The notes beneath the pieces were generated by a model, which worked only from the letters and a program-made list of their open reading frames with translations, ran no database searches and was not told the DNA's origin. From positions 496,001 to 560,000 of the forward strand of contig OU015540.1 in assembly GCA_907165065.1 (NCBI GenBank): 64,000 nt of DNA. Direction: 5' to 3'. Positions 40,638 through 51,445 of the stretch are shown piece after piece; position 1 is the stretch's first letter, and each line of letters begins with the position of its first letter. The stretch is from Caprimulgus europaeus. Its lineage: Eukaryota; Chordata; Aves; Caprimulgiformes; Caprimulgidae. Both the position numbers and the translations under genes were made by a program.

Positions 40638-40910
40638 ATTACAGAATCATAGCATGGCCTGGATTGGAAAAGCCCTTTAAAATCATCGAGTCCAACCATG
40701 AACCCAACAGTGACCAGTCCCCACTAACCCATGTCCCTCAGCACTGTGTCTACACGACTCTTCAATCCCTCCAGGGATGGGGACTCCACCACTGCCCTGG
40801 GCAACCCCTTCCAGTGCCTCAGAACCCTCTCAGCAAAGAAATTCTTCCTCACATCCAATCTCAACTGCCCTGGGCACAACTCGAGGCCATTTCCTCTCAT
40901 CCTGAAATAC
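40638..40910 (-). mobile_element. CR1 fragment, reverse orientation
   Basis: The plus strand shows AGAATCATAGCATGGCCTGG, TTGGAAAAGCCCTTTAAAAT, CATCGAGTCCAACCATGAAC, CATGTCCCTCAGCACTGTGT, GGGATGGGGACTCCACCACT and AAGAAATTCTTCCTCACATC. This is a CR1 3' end in reverse, of a subfamily distinct from the 21155 copy. It is a close relative of the fragment at 59583 in the same orientation. Its 5' end is truncated near 40910. Confidence 0.93.
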
Positions 40911-41193
40911 CTCGACCCTGTGAGTATATCGGCGTTGGCACACCAGGTAGAAGACCCTGTTTTGGGACAACAGGGCAGTGCAGGCAGGGGGTTGCAGGCA
41001 GGGCAGGGGGGCGATGGGGCAGCTGGAGGGGCTTGAAGGGAGGGGACGGGGACAACTGCCTGCTGGCTGCCCCGGGGCTGTCCTTGTCCCCGTCCATGTC
41101 CCCATTCCCGTCAGTCATGCGCTCCGCAGCCGCCTGGTGTCGGTATTGGCCCATGGAGGAGCCTCGGCCATCGTGGCGAGCAGCACGGACTGG

Positions 41194-41266
41194 TAGAAGC
41201 CCCTCGGGTCGCCCCTGCCCGCACCGCAGCCTATGGGGCCACCTGGGGCGACCCGAGGGGCTTCTA
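41194..41266. repeat. Perfect 22-bp inverted repeat (hairpin) with 29-nt spacer
   Basis: Bases 41194-41215 (starting TAGAAGCCCC) and 41245-41266 (ending GGGGCTTCTA) are exact reverse complements over 22 bases. After a 2-nt interruption the stem continues outward by four more pairs (GGAC with GTCC). Inside the spacer a GCCC/GGGC pairing can extend it inward. It is not part of a CR1 copy; the nearest ones end at about 40910 and start at 41612. A 73-nt transcript would fold into a strong hairpin. Confidence 0.95.
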
Positions 41267-41611
41267 CGTGTCCCAGGGTGTTTCTGAGGGATTCCTCGAA
41301 GCCATCTCCCGTTACTCGGCCCGTGCTGCGGGGTTGCACAGACACACAAGGAAATCCAAAAAGTCTCCTCCCGTTTAGGAAATCGAAACCAGCAGCTAAT
41401 CAAGTTTTGTGCGGCGTTATTGCTTTTCCCATGCAACACCCATTGAAAAATCAATCTCCCTTGAAGGGGGAACAAAAACAAGTGTCTGCCGTTGCGATTC
41501 TCTCCGGCGCTTTTCACAGCCCTTTGTCATGAATGGTGTGAACGTGGTGGTGTTTCTCCACTGGACGGGGTGCAGCTGCGTGATTGAGTCTCTGTGTTCC
41601 TCTTCTCACCA

Positions 41612-41735
41612 GAAGGTTCGATGAGGCTTTGAGCAACCTGGTCTAGTGGAAGGTGTCCTTGCTCATGGCAGGGGGGTTGGAACTGGATGAGCTTTAAGGT
41701 CCCTTCCCACCCAAACCAGTTTGTGATTCTCTGAT
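41612..41735 (+). mobile_element. CR1 3'-end fragment
   Basis: It contains GATGAGGCTTTGAGCAACCT, GGTCTAGTGGAAGGTGTCCT, ACTGGATGAGCTTTAAGGTC and CCCAAACCAGTTTGTGATTC, ending in short TGATGA-type repeats. This is the same 3' UTR subfamily as the 36500 copy, cut to about 120 bases. Confidence 0.92.
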
Positions 41736-41879
41736 GATGATCCCAGGTGCTGGCCTGGGTTGGGGAGAGGTGTGGGGAGGTGCCTTCACATGCCCCATGT
41801 CCCCTGCATTCCACGGGGTGACTCCTGCACGCCTGCTGCTCACATCCCCTGAGAACTGCTCTCCCCGGCGGCAGCAGAC

Positions 41880-42085
41880 GGCCGGGTGAAAAGTTATCCC
41901 TTGTCAGTTATTCAATATATCGATCACTTAATATTTAAAAAATAGCTTTCATTCTTCCCTCAAAGATTTCCGAAGTCCTGGGTGACAAAGACTTATTTTA
42001 GAATCGATAACTGTTAGCGTCATGTTAGGCCCATAATTCACACTCAAACACTTGGGCCATCAGTCATCAGGTTACGATGTTCGTT
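41880..42085. promoter_or_regulatory. Candidate conserved non-coding element (AT-rich island)
   Basis: Non-repetitive, AT-rich DNA with two Onecut-like ATCGAT cores (ATATATCGATCACTT and AGAATCGATAACTG), a CAGTTATTCAATA segment and a Sox-like GACAAAGACTT. It sits between two CR1 insertions but carries none itself. An enhancer role is inference; conservation has not been tested. Confidence 0.3.
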
Positions 42086-42204
42086 GGTCAAACTGCTGCA
42101 GTATTGCCCGCTGCCGCTGCGGCCAAAGCAGGTGTGTGGCCCCCCGCCCCGCTGCCCGCCTCGGGAGCTCAGCTCCCACCAAGCTGTGACTTCCCAAGGC
42201 CACT

Positions 42205-42598
42205 GTGAGCCGCAGGGAGCTGGGCCTCTTTAGCTTGGAGAAGAGGAGGCTGAGGGGGGACCTTATTAATGTTTATAAATATATGAAAGGTGAGTGTGAG
42301 GAGGATGGGGCCAGGCTCTTCACAGTGGTGTCCAGTAATAGGACAAGGGGCAATGGGTGTGAGCTGGAACACAGGAGGTTCCGCTTAAATTTGAGAAGGA
42401 ACTTCTTTACAGTAAGGGTGACAGAGCCCTGGGACAGGCTGCCCAGGGAGGTTGTGGATTCTCCTTCTCTGGAGACATTCAAGACCCACCTGGATGCCTT
42501 CCTGTGTGAACTCATCTGGGTGTTCCTGCTCCGGCAGGGGGATTGGACTGGATGATCCTTTGAGGTCCTTTCCAATCCCTAAGATTCTGTGATTCTGC
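42205..42598 (+). mobile_element. CR1 fragment with the C-terminus of ORF2
   Basis: This is the longest readable CR1 piece. It starts near GGGAGCTGGGCCTCTTTAGC and runs to GGATGATCCTTTGAGGTCC and a terminal AAGATTCTGTGATTCTG. One frame is open from 42205 to 42555 and encodes motifs of the CR1 ORF2 C-terminal region: [45 protein letters not shown] and LDAFLCEL. The reverse transcriptase and endonuclease domains are absent, so it cannot move by itself. It should not be annotated as a host gene. Confidence 0.93.
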
Positions 42599-44660
42599 TG
42601 CAGCTTCTCCCAGGGCGCGTGGCAAGGGCTTTGCATTTGCCATGGAACACCATTTCCATGCGATGTTCTGTCGTCACAAAGCTGGACTGGGACGTCAGGC
42701 ATATGCTCCCGCTCTTGCTGGGCTTTTTGGGTTGCTGAGAGAGCCCTCTGGGTTTTTTCAGCTCATCACCCCGAGCCCCTCTGTGCTGTCCCAGTGGCAC
42801 ATGTACGACGTGTTCCCGGCCAGGGCTCTCTCGGGGCCGCATCCTGCGCAGACAGAAACACAAGCCAGGTTACCACAGCTGTGCTTGTGCCGTGTGTTGG
42901 TGGTGGCTGTGGGATGCTCTTTCGGTGTAAAGGTCCCAGCATTTCCCTCTGTGCCGCTGCCTAGGAGTGAGAGTTTGGGTTTTCCCTTGTCCTTCCTCTC
43001 AGCTCCTTCCCAGGCCCACAGACACCCACTGCTCTGGGGCAGAGCTCTGCTGCAGCTGCCGGCCCCACAGCCTCGCACCTCTCCACACCTTTGCTCTCAG
43101 CATAAGCCCTTTTAATCACACCTCTGAAGCGTGAGGGACCAGCCAACACCACGGCTTATATTGGTTCCTGGGCCATCTGGGAACCTGATTTAGATGTAAC
43201 ATTTTCTGCAGTCACCTGGAGGAGGCTTTGGATGAAATATTTCAGAGTTATTGATTTCTGTATCCATCAGTCAATCCCCTTTATTCTTCCTTGTTACTTC
43301 CAAAGCCACCGGTGCCTAACGAACCACCCGGGCTTCCCACTGCCTTAACGCTGCTCCCTCAAGCGTGCGCAGCCAGCCTGTCCCGCAGGCGAGGTGACAG
43401 CCCACCTTATTTACTGGCCCCAGGAACAAGCTGTCAAAAAGCCCAGCGTGGTCAGTGTGTCCAGCCAGGGTTACATCCTGGGGATGGTCTCTTCGTCACG
43501 GTTTTGGCTGCAGAGCCCCTCAGCACCCAGCAGTGCTGCTCGAGCTGACACGGCTGCGGCGGGTCACTCACGGAGCGCGGCAGTGACAGTGGCGTTCGGC
43601 CGGGGCAGGTGATGTGATCCATGGGGAGAACACAACGGGCAGCTCCTACCAAACCACGAGTGCAGGGGTGCTATGGCGGTTGTGGAGCTGAGAGCTGTGC
43701 CCAGGGAGCAGGCAGGGGCAAGGGCCACTTCTTGGGCACCAAAGCAAGAGGAGTTCTAATTAAATACAGTTGGCAGCTTTTTTCGAGTCCAATAATCTTC
43801 CTTTCATAGGGTGCGCTGCAAAAGTGTCTGCTCTCAGAAACTCAGCGTTGTGTGAAACTCTTGGAACTAGGAGGAACGAGGCCAATGTGACGTCCCTCAC
43901 AGCCTCACAGGGTGCAGACAGGGGTGACCCAGGCTGTGATTTCAGTTCAGGTACTTCATTATGTTGGTGTCGGGAGAGCAGCCTCGCGTGGGCTGCAGAA
44001 TTGTCTCAGCCTCCACTTCCCCTCCCTGGGCACCCCACAGCCCCACAGCACAGTCCCACTGCGGTTCAGAAGACCCAAGGAGTTGACATGGCTCAGGTGC
44101 TGGCAGCGTGAGCCCCATCCCTCCACAGGACACCCACAGCCATCCACCCCGTTGCTTTGCTCCCCCGTCACAGCCGGGGCCCCCCACGCTCTGGCGGTTC
44201 ACGGGTCTATCAGTGGGCGGCCGCATTAGCGGACAGGAAAGGCAATTTGTGAAGAGGGGCTCTTGCCTTCGCGGCCACCTCTGCGACTGGGTTGTTCTGT
44301 GTCTCCAGAGTTTGGCACCGGCTGAACCCGGAGTGCCAGTTCTGTGTGATAAATGCAGCATCTGCGGCCGCTGCTGGGGATAAAAGATTGGTGATGACCT
44401 TTCTGAATGAAATCTTGGAGCGCGTGGAATAAATGTAGAAAAGGTCATAAGTGGAAACTTTTATTATGTGGTAAAGTCAAATGTCATCCCTAATCAGTTC
44501 ATAGACACCTGGGCCTGCGGTGCACGTCTGCCTGCCGCCATGTCCTCCCCGGGAGCAAGGAGAGGGGCTGCCAGGAGCCGCTCCCCTGCCTGCACCAGCC
44601 TGCCTGCACCAGCCTGCCTGCACAGGCAGCACCTCCGGCCACCCCACTGCAGCAAGCGGG
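42599..44660. other. Intergenic DNA, no gene recognised
   Basis: Mixed-composition unique DNA after a CR1 end. AT-rich and CpG-poor at 43180-43300 and 44390-44510. A short imperfect duplication of CCTGCCTGCACCAG lies at 44588-44625, just before the 45-bp minisatellite. No exon is supported. Confidence 0.5.
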
Positions 44661-44840
44661 GTGCTCCAGGGAGTCACCCCAGGGACCAGGCTGTCCCACC
44701 CCAGGGTGCTCCAGAGAGTCACCCCAGGGACCAGGCTGTCCCACCCCAGGGTGCTCCAGGGAGTCACCCCAGGGACCAGGCTGTCCCACCCCAGGGTGCT
44801 CCAGGGACCCACCCCAGGGACCAGGCTGTCCCACCCCAGG
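44661..44840. repeat. 45-bp minisatellite, four copies
   Basis: Units start with GTGCTCC at 44661, 44706, 44751 and 44796 and each is 45 bp long. They share GTCACCCCAGGGACCAGG followed by CTGTCCCACCCCAGG. Because the period is a multiple of three, open frames with 15-residue repeats appear on both strands. Nothing else suggests coding. Confidence 0.95.
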
Positions 44841-46369
44841 GGGACCCACAACACGGCTGTAGCTGTACATGGCCAAGAGGGGCAAATCCCTGAGTGGGCA
44901 AAATCAGCCAGGAAAATAGAGGTGGCTCTGGCAGATCTTGTGTTAAAATGAAGCCAAGGGAGCATTTGGAGGTCATTATTGCTATTTGCTATTGTTTGTA
45001 GGCAATGTGAAGTGGCTGCAGTATCTGTCCCAGATGCAGTGACATGGGGACAAGGTGCAGCGTGCCACCACGGGACCCACAGATGTAAAGGGGACCCGTG
45101 AGTGGCTTGGTGACAACCTGAGCCATGTCAGGGAGCCGCCTGCCAGGTGAGGTTTGTGGTCTCGCCTCTGAAAAATGCGAGTGCCTGGAAATGTTCTGAC
45201 CATGAAAGCGTTACATGGGAGACGATGCAAAAGAGGCAAAATCGGGCAAAACTGCGAGTGCCCCATCCATGAGCCCATCCAGGAGCAGGAGGGCAGAGCC
45301 CAGGGTGGGACATGGGCTGGCCTGCTGCCTTTCTGTACCTGTATTTCCGTACCTGCACCCACCGGGCGGGCGGGGCGGCGTGGGCAGGCGGCGGGCAGGC
45401 TCGGCAGTGTTCACACGGAGCTCTCACTCCAGGACCGCCGTGGATGGATGTAACTGTGCGAAACCCAGAGCTTTAACATTCACCCCTGTGTTGCAAACAA
45501 GTGTTTCAGCTGCACAAAAAGCAAGATGTAGAGAAAGCGTTTTGTTTTCAAAGGCTCATTAACTGCAGCTGCCGAGAGGAATCCTCCGCAAGCTCCTCTC
45601 TCGCTGGGTCTTCTCCCGGCTGCATTTCACAAGCGTTTCTAAAAACGTGGGTTTACTTTGGGTGAATGTTTTAAGAAAGAGCGTAATTGAAATTCTCTTC
45701 CCAGTGCTGGGGAAGATGACTCATACATCACTCTGTTATTTTCTGTATAATAAACAAGATGGAAAGCCAGGGCTGGAGGAGCTGGACTTAACAAATAGCT
45801 GAAGCTCTTTGCATTCAAACAGGAATGACATCAACATTTAAATCCCAAACAACCCCGCTAAGATTACATTTGCAGTCAGCGTAAAGGGCCCAGACAGCCA
45901 GGAGCAACAGTGCAAATGTGTGTTTGCATTTATCTTTTGCAATAAATATTTCCAGTTGTGTACATGAAAAATTACATAATTTTCTGGGTTCCAGCATTTT
46001 GGGTCTTTTGGCACATGCATCGGCAGTCTGCTGGGACTGGGCCTCTGCATCTCGGGAATCGGGGAGCACTCTGCAGCCGCGGCTTTCCAGTGGGATCCCT
46101 GCTCCAGCCCTGCACGGGGAGGTGGGATGGTGGGGTGGCCGCAGTGGCAGAGCCACAGGGCCGGGGTGGGTGAGAGGCCAGGGAGGCAGCAGCGCTGGGC
46201 TCCCCGCGGGACTCCCGGTGCTCGGGGGTCTGGCTGCCCACGCTCTCCCACCCGACTGCCCGGAGCTGCAACCCCTGCACAGGAGAGACGGAGAAACCAC
46301 AGGAAACAAATAGTTTTGCTCCCACATTTCTCTCTTTTGCTAAAAGCCCCAGTGCAGTAATCTGAGTGG

Positions 46370-46565
46370 CATTGTTTAGCCAATTACTAATTTACTAGGA
46401 ATTAACTTTAATGCATTAATAAATGTTGTCATTTTCCTGACAAATTATCATAATAACGCATTTTAATGGGCTGCAGGAGTTGGGAGAGTAGTGGGAAATA
46501 AATATATTTTAGTATTACTTATTCAGTACATCTGTACCTAATTATATTTGCAGAATAATTACACT
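46370..46565. promoter_or_regulatory. Candidate conserved non-coding element (AT-rich island)
   Basis: A dense cluster of homeodomain-type cores in non-repetitive DNA: CAATTACTAATTTACTAGG, GAATTAACTTTAATGCATTA, AAATTATCATAATAACGCAT and CTAATTATATTTGCAG. It adjoins strongly CpG-rich sequence at 46620-46720. This pattern is common in vertebrate developmental enhancers; function here is inference. Confidence 0.3.
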
Positions 46566-47331
46566 GCCACTGCTTCCCCCAACTGCGTTTGTGTTGGCAG
46601 TGTGGGGTGATAAATCCCTGGGAGGCCGTGTCACCCCACCGCGGTGACGCAGCCGTCCATCACCCGCGGGGAGGCCCCGGGGTGACACTGTCCGGCCGGG
46701 CTCGCCGCCAGCCACCCTGATTTACTCACCTCTGCCCAGGAGAAACTAATTCAGGAGACGGATTGCTGGAAGGACCCTCGGCGTGAAGCATGAATCATTC
46801 TTTAATCACAGCCTACCCTGGGCTAGAGAGCACGTCTGCGAGACATCGGTGGGGACAGGAGGCTCCAGATGGGCTGGAGGAGCCCTTGCATCCCATTGCG
46901 GCCAGTTTGTAGCTGGGCCAGGGCTGGTTAATTTTCAGCAGCTGAAACAGTGCTGGGGTTGGGTTCAGCTGGGATTTGTCAGGAGAGAAACGCTGAGAAC
47001 ATCCCCATGTTGGCATTGGTGTCCCTGGCACTGAAGGACTTTGTGTTTGTCCCTCTGCAAGCGCAAGAGCTCAGGGGTGAGGAATATTGACATGGATCAG
47101 CTCCATGGGCACTGGGCTCTGCCAAGGGGCTGTTCCATCTCCTGTCCCCATGGGCAGGAGATCCATGAGGGGCTCTTCCTCTCTGGCTCTCTCTGGCTCT
47201 CGCTCGGGCTCTGGCTCTCCCGGGATGGCGGTTTCGGGTCGGGATTGTCGCTCCTCCGGGATCGTTCTCTGGGAACGGGCCAGGCTGGGTCGGCGGGTGC
47301 TGAGCAATGCACTGGGTGTCACTCATTTGCA

Positions 47332-47400
47332 TATTTTATTATTATTATTTTAATATCAGTATTATTTTAAATTTTATTTTATTTCCATTATGATACTGTT
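47332..47400. repeat. ATT/ATTTT-rich low-complexity tract
   Basis: TTTATTATTATTATTTTAAT and related ATTTTATTTTATTT sequence form an imperfect A/T simple repeat. Confidence 0.8.
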
Positions 47401-47784
47401 TTTATCTCAACCTACGAGTCTCCTTACCCTTGCCCCCGAGTTCTCTCTCCTGTCGCCCGGGTTAGAGTGAGCGGGCGGCTGGGCTTGGCTGCCAGCCCAG
47501 TGCAACCAGCACACTCCATTGGCACCTGGCCTGTGGCAATGACTGTCTGCAGAGGAGCTGGGTGACAGGCTCCTGTCCACTGTGTGCTGGGCATAGAGCA
47601 GCCACCATGAAACACTGGGCCTGGCCAGCCCAAGGGCTTTTGCTGTCATTTGTGGGTGATGTGCCACCCCACGGGGCAGGGACAGGGGCAGGACAGACTG
47701 GCAGAGCTGTGGGCAGGGTGCTGGCATGGAGAGCCCAGGGCCCTGGTGCAGTGATGGAGCGGCTGATGGCTTCCATGGGTGCAG

Positions 47785-47870
47785 GAGGATGGGACAGCAG
47801 GACAGGAGGACAGAAAGACAGGAGGACAGCAGGACAGGAGGAGAGGAAGACAGGAGGACAGCAGGACAGC
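47785..47870. repeat. GGACAGCA/GGACAGGA tandem repeat
   Basis: A purine-rich array of GGACAGCAGGACAGGAGGAC-type units with small variants. One strand is almost free of T, so triplex or slipped structures are possible. It lies in otherwise unique DNA. Confidence 0.85.
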
Positions 47871-49102
47871 CCTGCACATGCCCTTGCAAAGGCCAGTGCT
47901 TGTACTCACCATGGCACCACTCCCTCCTGCCACTTTGTGTGGGCTCTGAAGGGTTCTGGACAGCAGCAACAAACAATTACGCAAGAGCTTTCAATCACAA
48001 CAGATTTATTCAAAGCTCAGGCATAAATATTAATGTCCCTTAAGATTTTGAACAACTATTTGGCACAAGCAGAGTAAATATTTAAATCAAACCTGACTGC
48101 TGCACATCGCACACAGGCGGGGCAGTTCTGCACACGACGGCACCGCGGGCTGCTGCCACCCGCGCGGCGCGTGGGCCTGTGCCACAGGTGCCCTCCTGTC
48201 CCCTCTCCTCAAGGGGACTGTTTCAGCCATGCAGGTGGCTTCCTTGTGAGGTTCAGAAAACAACCCCAGTTCTGTCCCTTACAACAATAACCAGATCCTC
48301 TAGCAGGTAATGAGGGAAAGCAGCAAACTGCAGTGGTTTCCTGCAGAAGCGGCTGGTTTGGGGCTGCAGATGTTGGCACCAGCCTGTCTAAAATAAAAAT
48401 AATTGCAGACCATTAAAATAAAGCGATCTCTTCAGACGAGGAACAATTATGCTTTTCAAAGCAAGTGCACATGTCTTTACACCTAGTAATTATCAATTAC
48501 AGAAGATACCTGCTCTGTTATCTCAACAGCATCTCCAGTTATCTTTCCAGGGCTAATTGCAGTGGATTTAATTCAGAACGCAAACACTAATGATTTTGAC
48601 CTTTATGCTTATTCCTGAGGTGCGATAACGCTTTAAAGGCTGCGCTGATCTGCTCTGCCTGTTGTTTGCTTCCCCACCTTTCGACACCGGGAACCCCCTT
48701 CTGCCCCGCTCTGTCCTTCCCGAGGGCTGGGGCACCGCGGGGCTGGCAGGGAGGCTGCCAGGAGAGCTGCCTCCTGGCACTGCCTGCTGGGTGCTCCGCT
48801 GCTGGAGCTCTGCAATGGATCCAGGCAGGCAGGGCCCCAGCGCCAGCGGGCCCATCCCAGTCTCCCCCAGTCCAGGCTCCCAGGGGAGCGCTGGTCTAAT
48901 GGCAACACCATGCTGCTACGTTCCAAACTCCAGATTTACAGTGAAGTTTGTGAATTACTGCAGACCTCCCCGTGGAGTGGGGATGGAGGAGGCTGGAGGG
49001 AAGCTCTGTCATCACCCACAGCGGCCTTTGATCATAAGTACTACTCTGTCACCCTGTGATGTTTAAAAATCACCTTTTAAATCACTTTGAAGAGCATCTG
49101 TT

Positions 49103-49250
49103 GAATCATAGAACCACAGACTGGGTTGGGTTGGAAGGGACATTAAAGCTCACCCAGTCCCAAGCCCCCTGCCAGCAGCAGGGACACCTTCCACTAGACC
49201 AGGTTGCTCAAAGCCTCATCCAGCCTGGCCTTGAACACTTCAGGGAGTCT
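49103..49250 (-). mobile_element. CR1 fragment, reverse orientation
   Basis: The plus strand shows AATCATAGAACCACAGACTG, TTGGAAGGGACATTAAAGCT, CCACTAGACCAGGTTGCTCA and AGCCTCATCCAGCCTGGCC. It is the same CR1 subfamily as 21155-21520 but cut at about 150 bases. Confidence 0.93.
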
Positions 49251-50284
49251 GGCCAAGCAGCAGCTTTGGGGAGCAGAACTGCACACAGTGCTGTGGAGGC
49301 TGCATGCGGAGCAGAGGGATGCTTTGGTTTATTTTGCTCCAGCACATCAACCCTGGGCAAGGGTCTCGGGGGTCCCCCCAGCGTTCCCTCCCAGGCAGCG
49401 TTTCCCCATCTCTTCCTCTCATTTAACCGTTAAGCGGGTGGTACGGGGGGCACTGGGGGTGCACAGTGTCCCTGTGGGAGATGAGCATTCCCGGGGCGTT
49501 GCCGGTCCCCACGGTCCCTCGGGCTGGATGCGCCTTGGCCGTGCCGGCTGCTCCTCGGGCCTCCCGTGCCCCGGCAGAGGCCGGATCCTGCCGCCAGCAG
49601 CACCTGGGGAGCAAATCCAGCCTCAGAGGAATCGCAAAGCACAAAAATGTCAGGAGCAAGTGAACAAGAAACCCCACGGGGGGCGGATTCCCATCGCACC
49701 CTTAACGCTGTCATTAGCATCGGTGTTTTCATTATAAATGAGTTTTGAAGTTCTTCTTTCATCTCCAGCACAAATCATCCTTGTTACTTGCAGATGGTGA
49801 GGCCCCGCTGACGCTGGGTTGAGTGCTCAGCCCTGCCTTCGAGCCGACGTGTGCCCCCTTCCCCTCTGCTGCTCGGCGTTACATTTGTGAGTTTTAATAT
49901 TTAATTGGTGTTTTTTGCTATTTCTGTCTGCTGGCACTTTGCCGCGGTTGAGAGCGGGGGGTCAGCAGCCTGGCAGAGTGGGGGGGCCGCTGTGTGCCAG
50001 TTCATCAGGTTTGGATCATTTATTTGTTACGGATGCTGCACCAGCCCAGACCCCTTGGCTGCCTCCCTCACCTGCAGGCTTCTTTTTTCCTCCCCTCACA
50101 CCCTGGGCTCTGGCAGCCTCACTGGCAGAGCCCTCCTCGGGGGGCCGGGACCCCACAAACCTCCCGGCCAGACACCGAGGTCGGCAGGAGACCCCGGGGA
50201 GACCCAGGGGAGACCATGAGTGGCACGAGCACCGTGAGCATCCCCAGCTTGGCACCCAGGGGGACAGACACCCCGCGGCTGGAG
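49251..50284. other. Intergenic DNA, no gene recognised
   Basis: G+C-rich unique sequence between two CR1 fragments, with a short AT-rich patch at 49690-49800. I see no exon or element. Confidence 0.5.
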
Positions 50285-50735
50285 GTGCCACAAAGGCTAG
50301 AAGGGGCCACAAGGATGATGAAGGAGCTGGAGCATCTTTCGTTGGAGGAAAGACTGAGAGCTCTGGGTCTGTTTATCCTGGAGAAGACTGAGAGGGGACC
50401 TTATAAATGTTTATCAATATCTAAAGAGCTGGTGTGAAGAGGATGAGGCCAGACTCTGCTCAGTGGTGGCCACGATAGGATAAGGGGCAGTGGGCACAAG
50501 CTGGAACACAAGAGGTTCTACTAAAACATGAGGAAAAACTTTTTTGCTGTGAGGGTGCCAGAGCCCTGGGACAGGCTGCCCTGAGAGGGTGTGGAGTCTC
50601 CTTCTTTGGAGATGTTCAGAACCCACCTGGATGCTTTCCTGTGCAACCTGCTCTGGGTGAACCTGCTCTGGCAGGGGGGTTGGACTGGACGATCTCCTGA
50701 GGTCCCCTCCAGCCCCACCAATCTGGGATTCTGTG
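50285..50735 (+). mobile_element. CR1 fragment (ORF2 end and 3' UTR)
   Basis: About 450 bases with GGAGCATCTTTCGTTGGAGG, GAGAAGACTGAGAGGGGACC, TTATAAATGTTTATCAATAT, GGATAAGGGGCAGTGGGCAC, TGGGACAGGCTGCCCTGAGA and TTGGACTGGACGATCTCCTG, ending GGGATTCTGTG. It resembles the 42205 copy, with frame-breaking differences in the ORF2 part. Confidence 0.92.
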
Positions 50736-51381
50736 CCCCAGTTTGGCCGGCAGCCCCCGAAGCACAGATGTTGGGCTGGGTCGCTGGTGGGACGCGGGTG
50801 CCGCGGGGGCTCGTGGCAGCTCGTGGCGTGGCGGGGGCTGAGCCAGGCTGAGGGCAGCGCGGGGGCCGTGGGCCGTGACTCACCGCGCTCTGCCCGCGGC
50901 TCGAGGCCGCACCGGGGCTGAGCTCCTCGCGCCGGGCTGGCATTGTGCCGCTGTTGTCTAGGCAAAGGTTTCCATGACGCTGAGTAAAGTGCAATATGAT
51001 TTTGCACAGCTGGATTCTGTCTTAGATGCAGGTTAGGGACAAGAAATGTACATCCAGCAGAGAGTTGCGGGTGGCAAATTATAAGGGCTGTGATCTGTGA
51101 TGGTGACAAGCAGAAAAATACCAATTTTTAGCAGTTGTTCAGCTGGCTCCCAACCAGAGGTTCACTTCCAAAGCCGTGCCTTGTTTGTTGGTCTTGCGTA
51201 ATTGGCTTATGCCAGGAGGAAGGAGAGCATTCAAGTGATGTCATAGAATAAATGAGGAACTGGGGGGGATGTATATCCACATCTGGGTGCCCCCGCCCAG
51301 GGAGCTCACGTCGTGCCCAAGATGGAGCCAGCAGCCCTGGCAGTGTGCATGTGGCTGGCAGACCTGGGCATGGGCACCCTG

Positions 51382-51445
51382 GGCTTGAGACAAACTGGGC
51401 TCAAACTAAACCAGGCTCAAGCTAAACTGAGCTGGAGCTAAACTG
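51382..51445. repeat. 16-bp tandem repeat, four copies
   Basis: Four diverged 16-bp units start at 51382, 51398, 51414 and 51430, of the type GGCTCAAGCTAAACTG. Copies differ at one to six positions, which suggests an older expansion. Confidence 0.85.

Larger units (their letters stand above)
44841..49102. other. Intergenic DNA, no gene recognised
   Basis: Alternating G+C-rich and AT-rich unique DNA. AT-rich, CpG-poor stretches lie at 45640-45990, 46370-46580, 47990-48110 and 48380-48620. A CTCTGG/CTCT-rich low-complexity tract is at 47165-47222 and an ATT-rich tract at 47332-47400. No exon or RNA gene can be supported. Confidence 0.5.
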
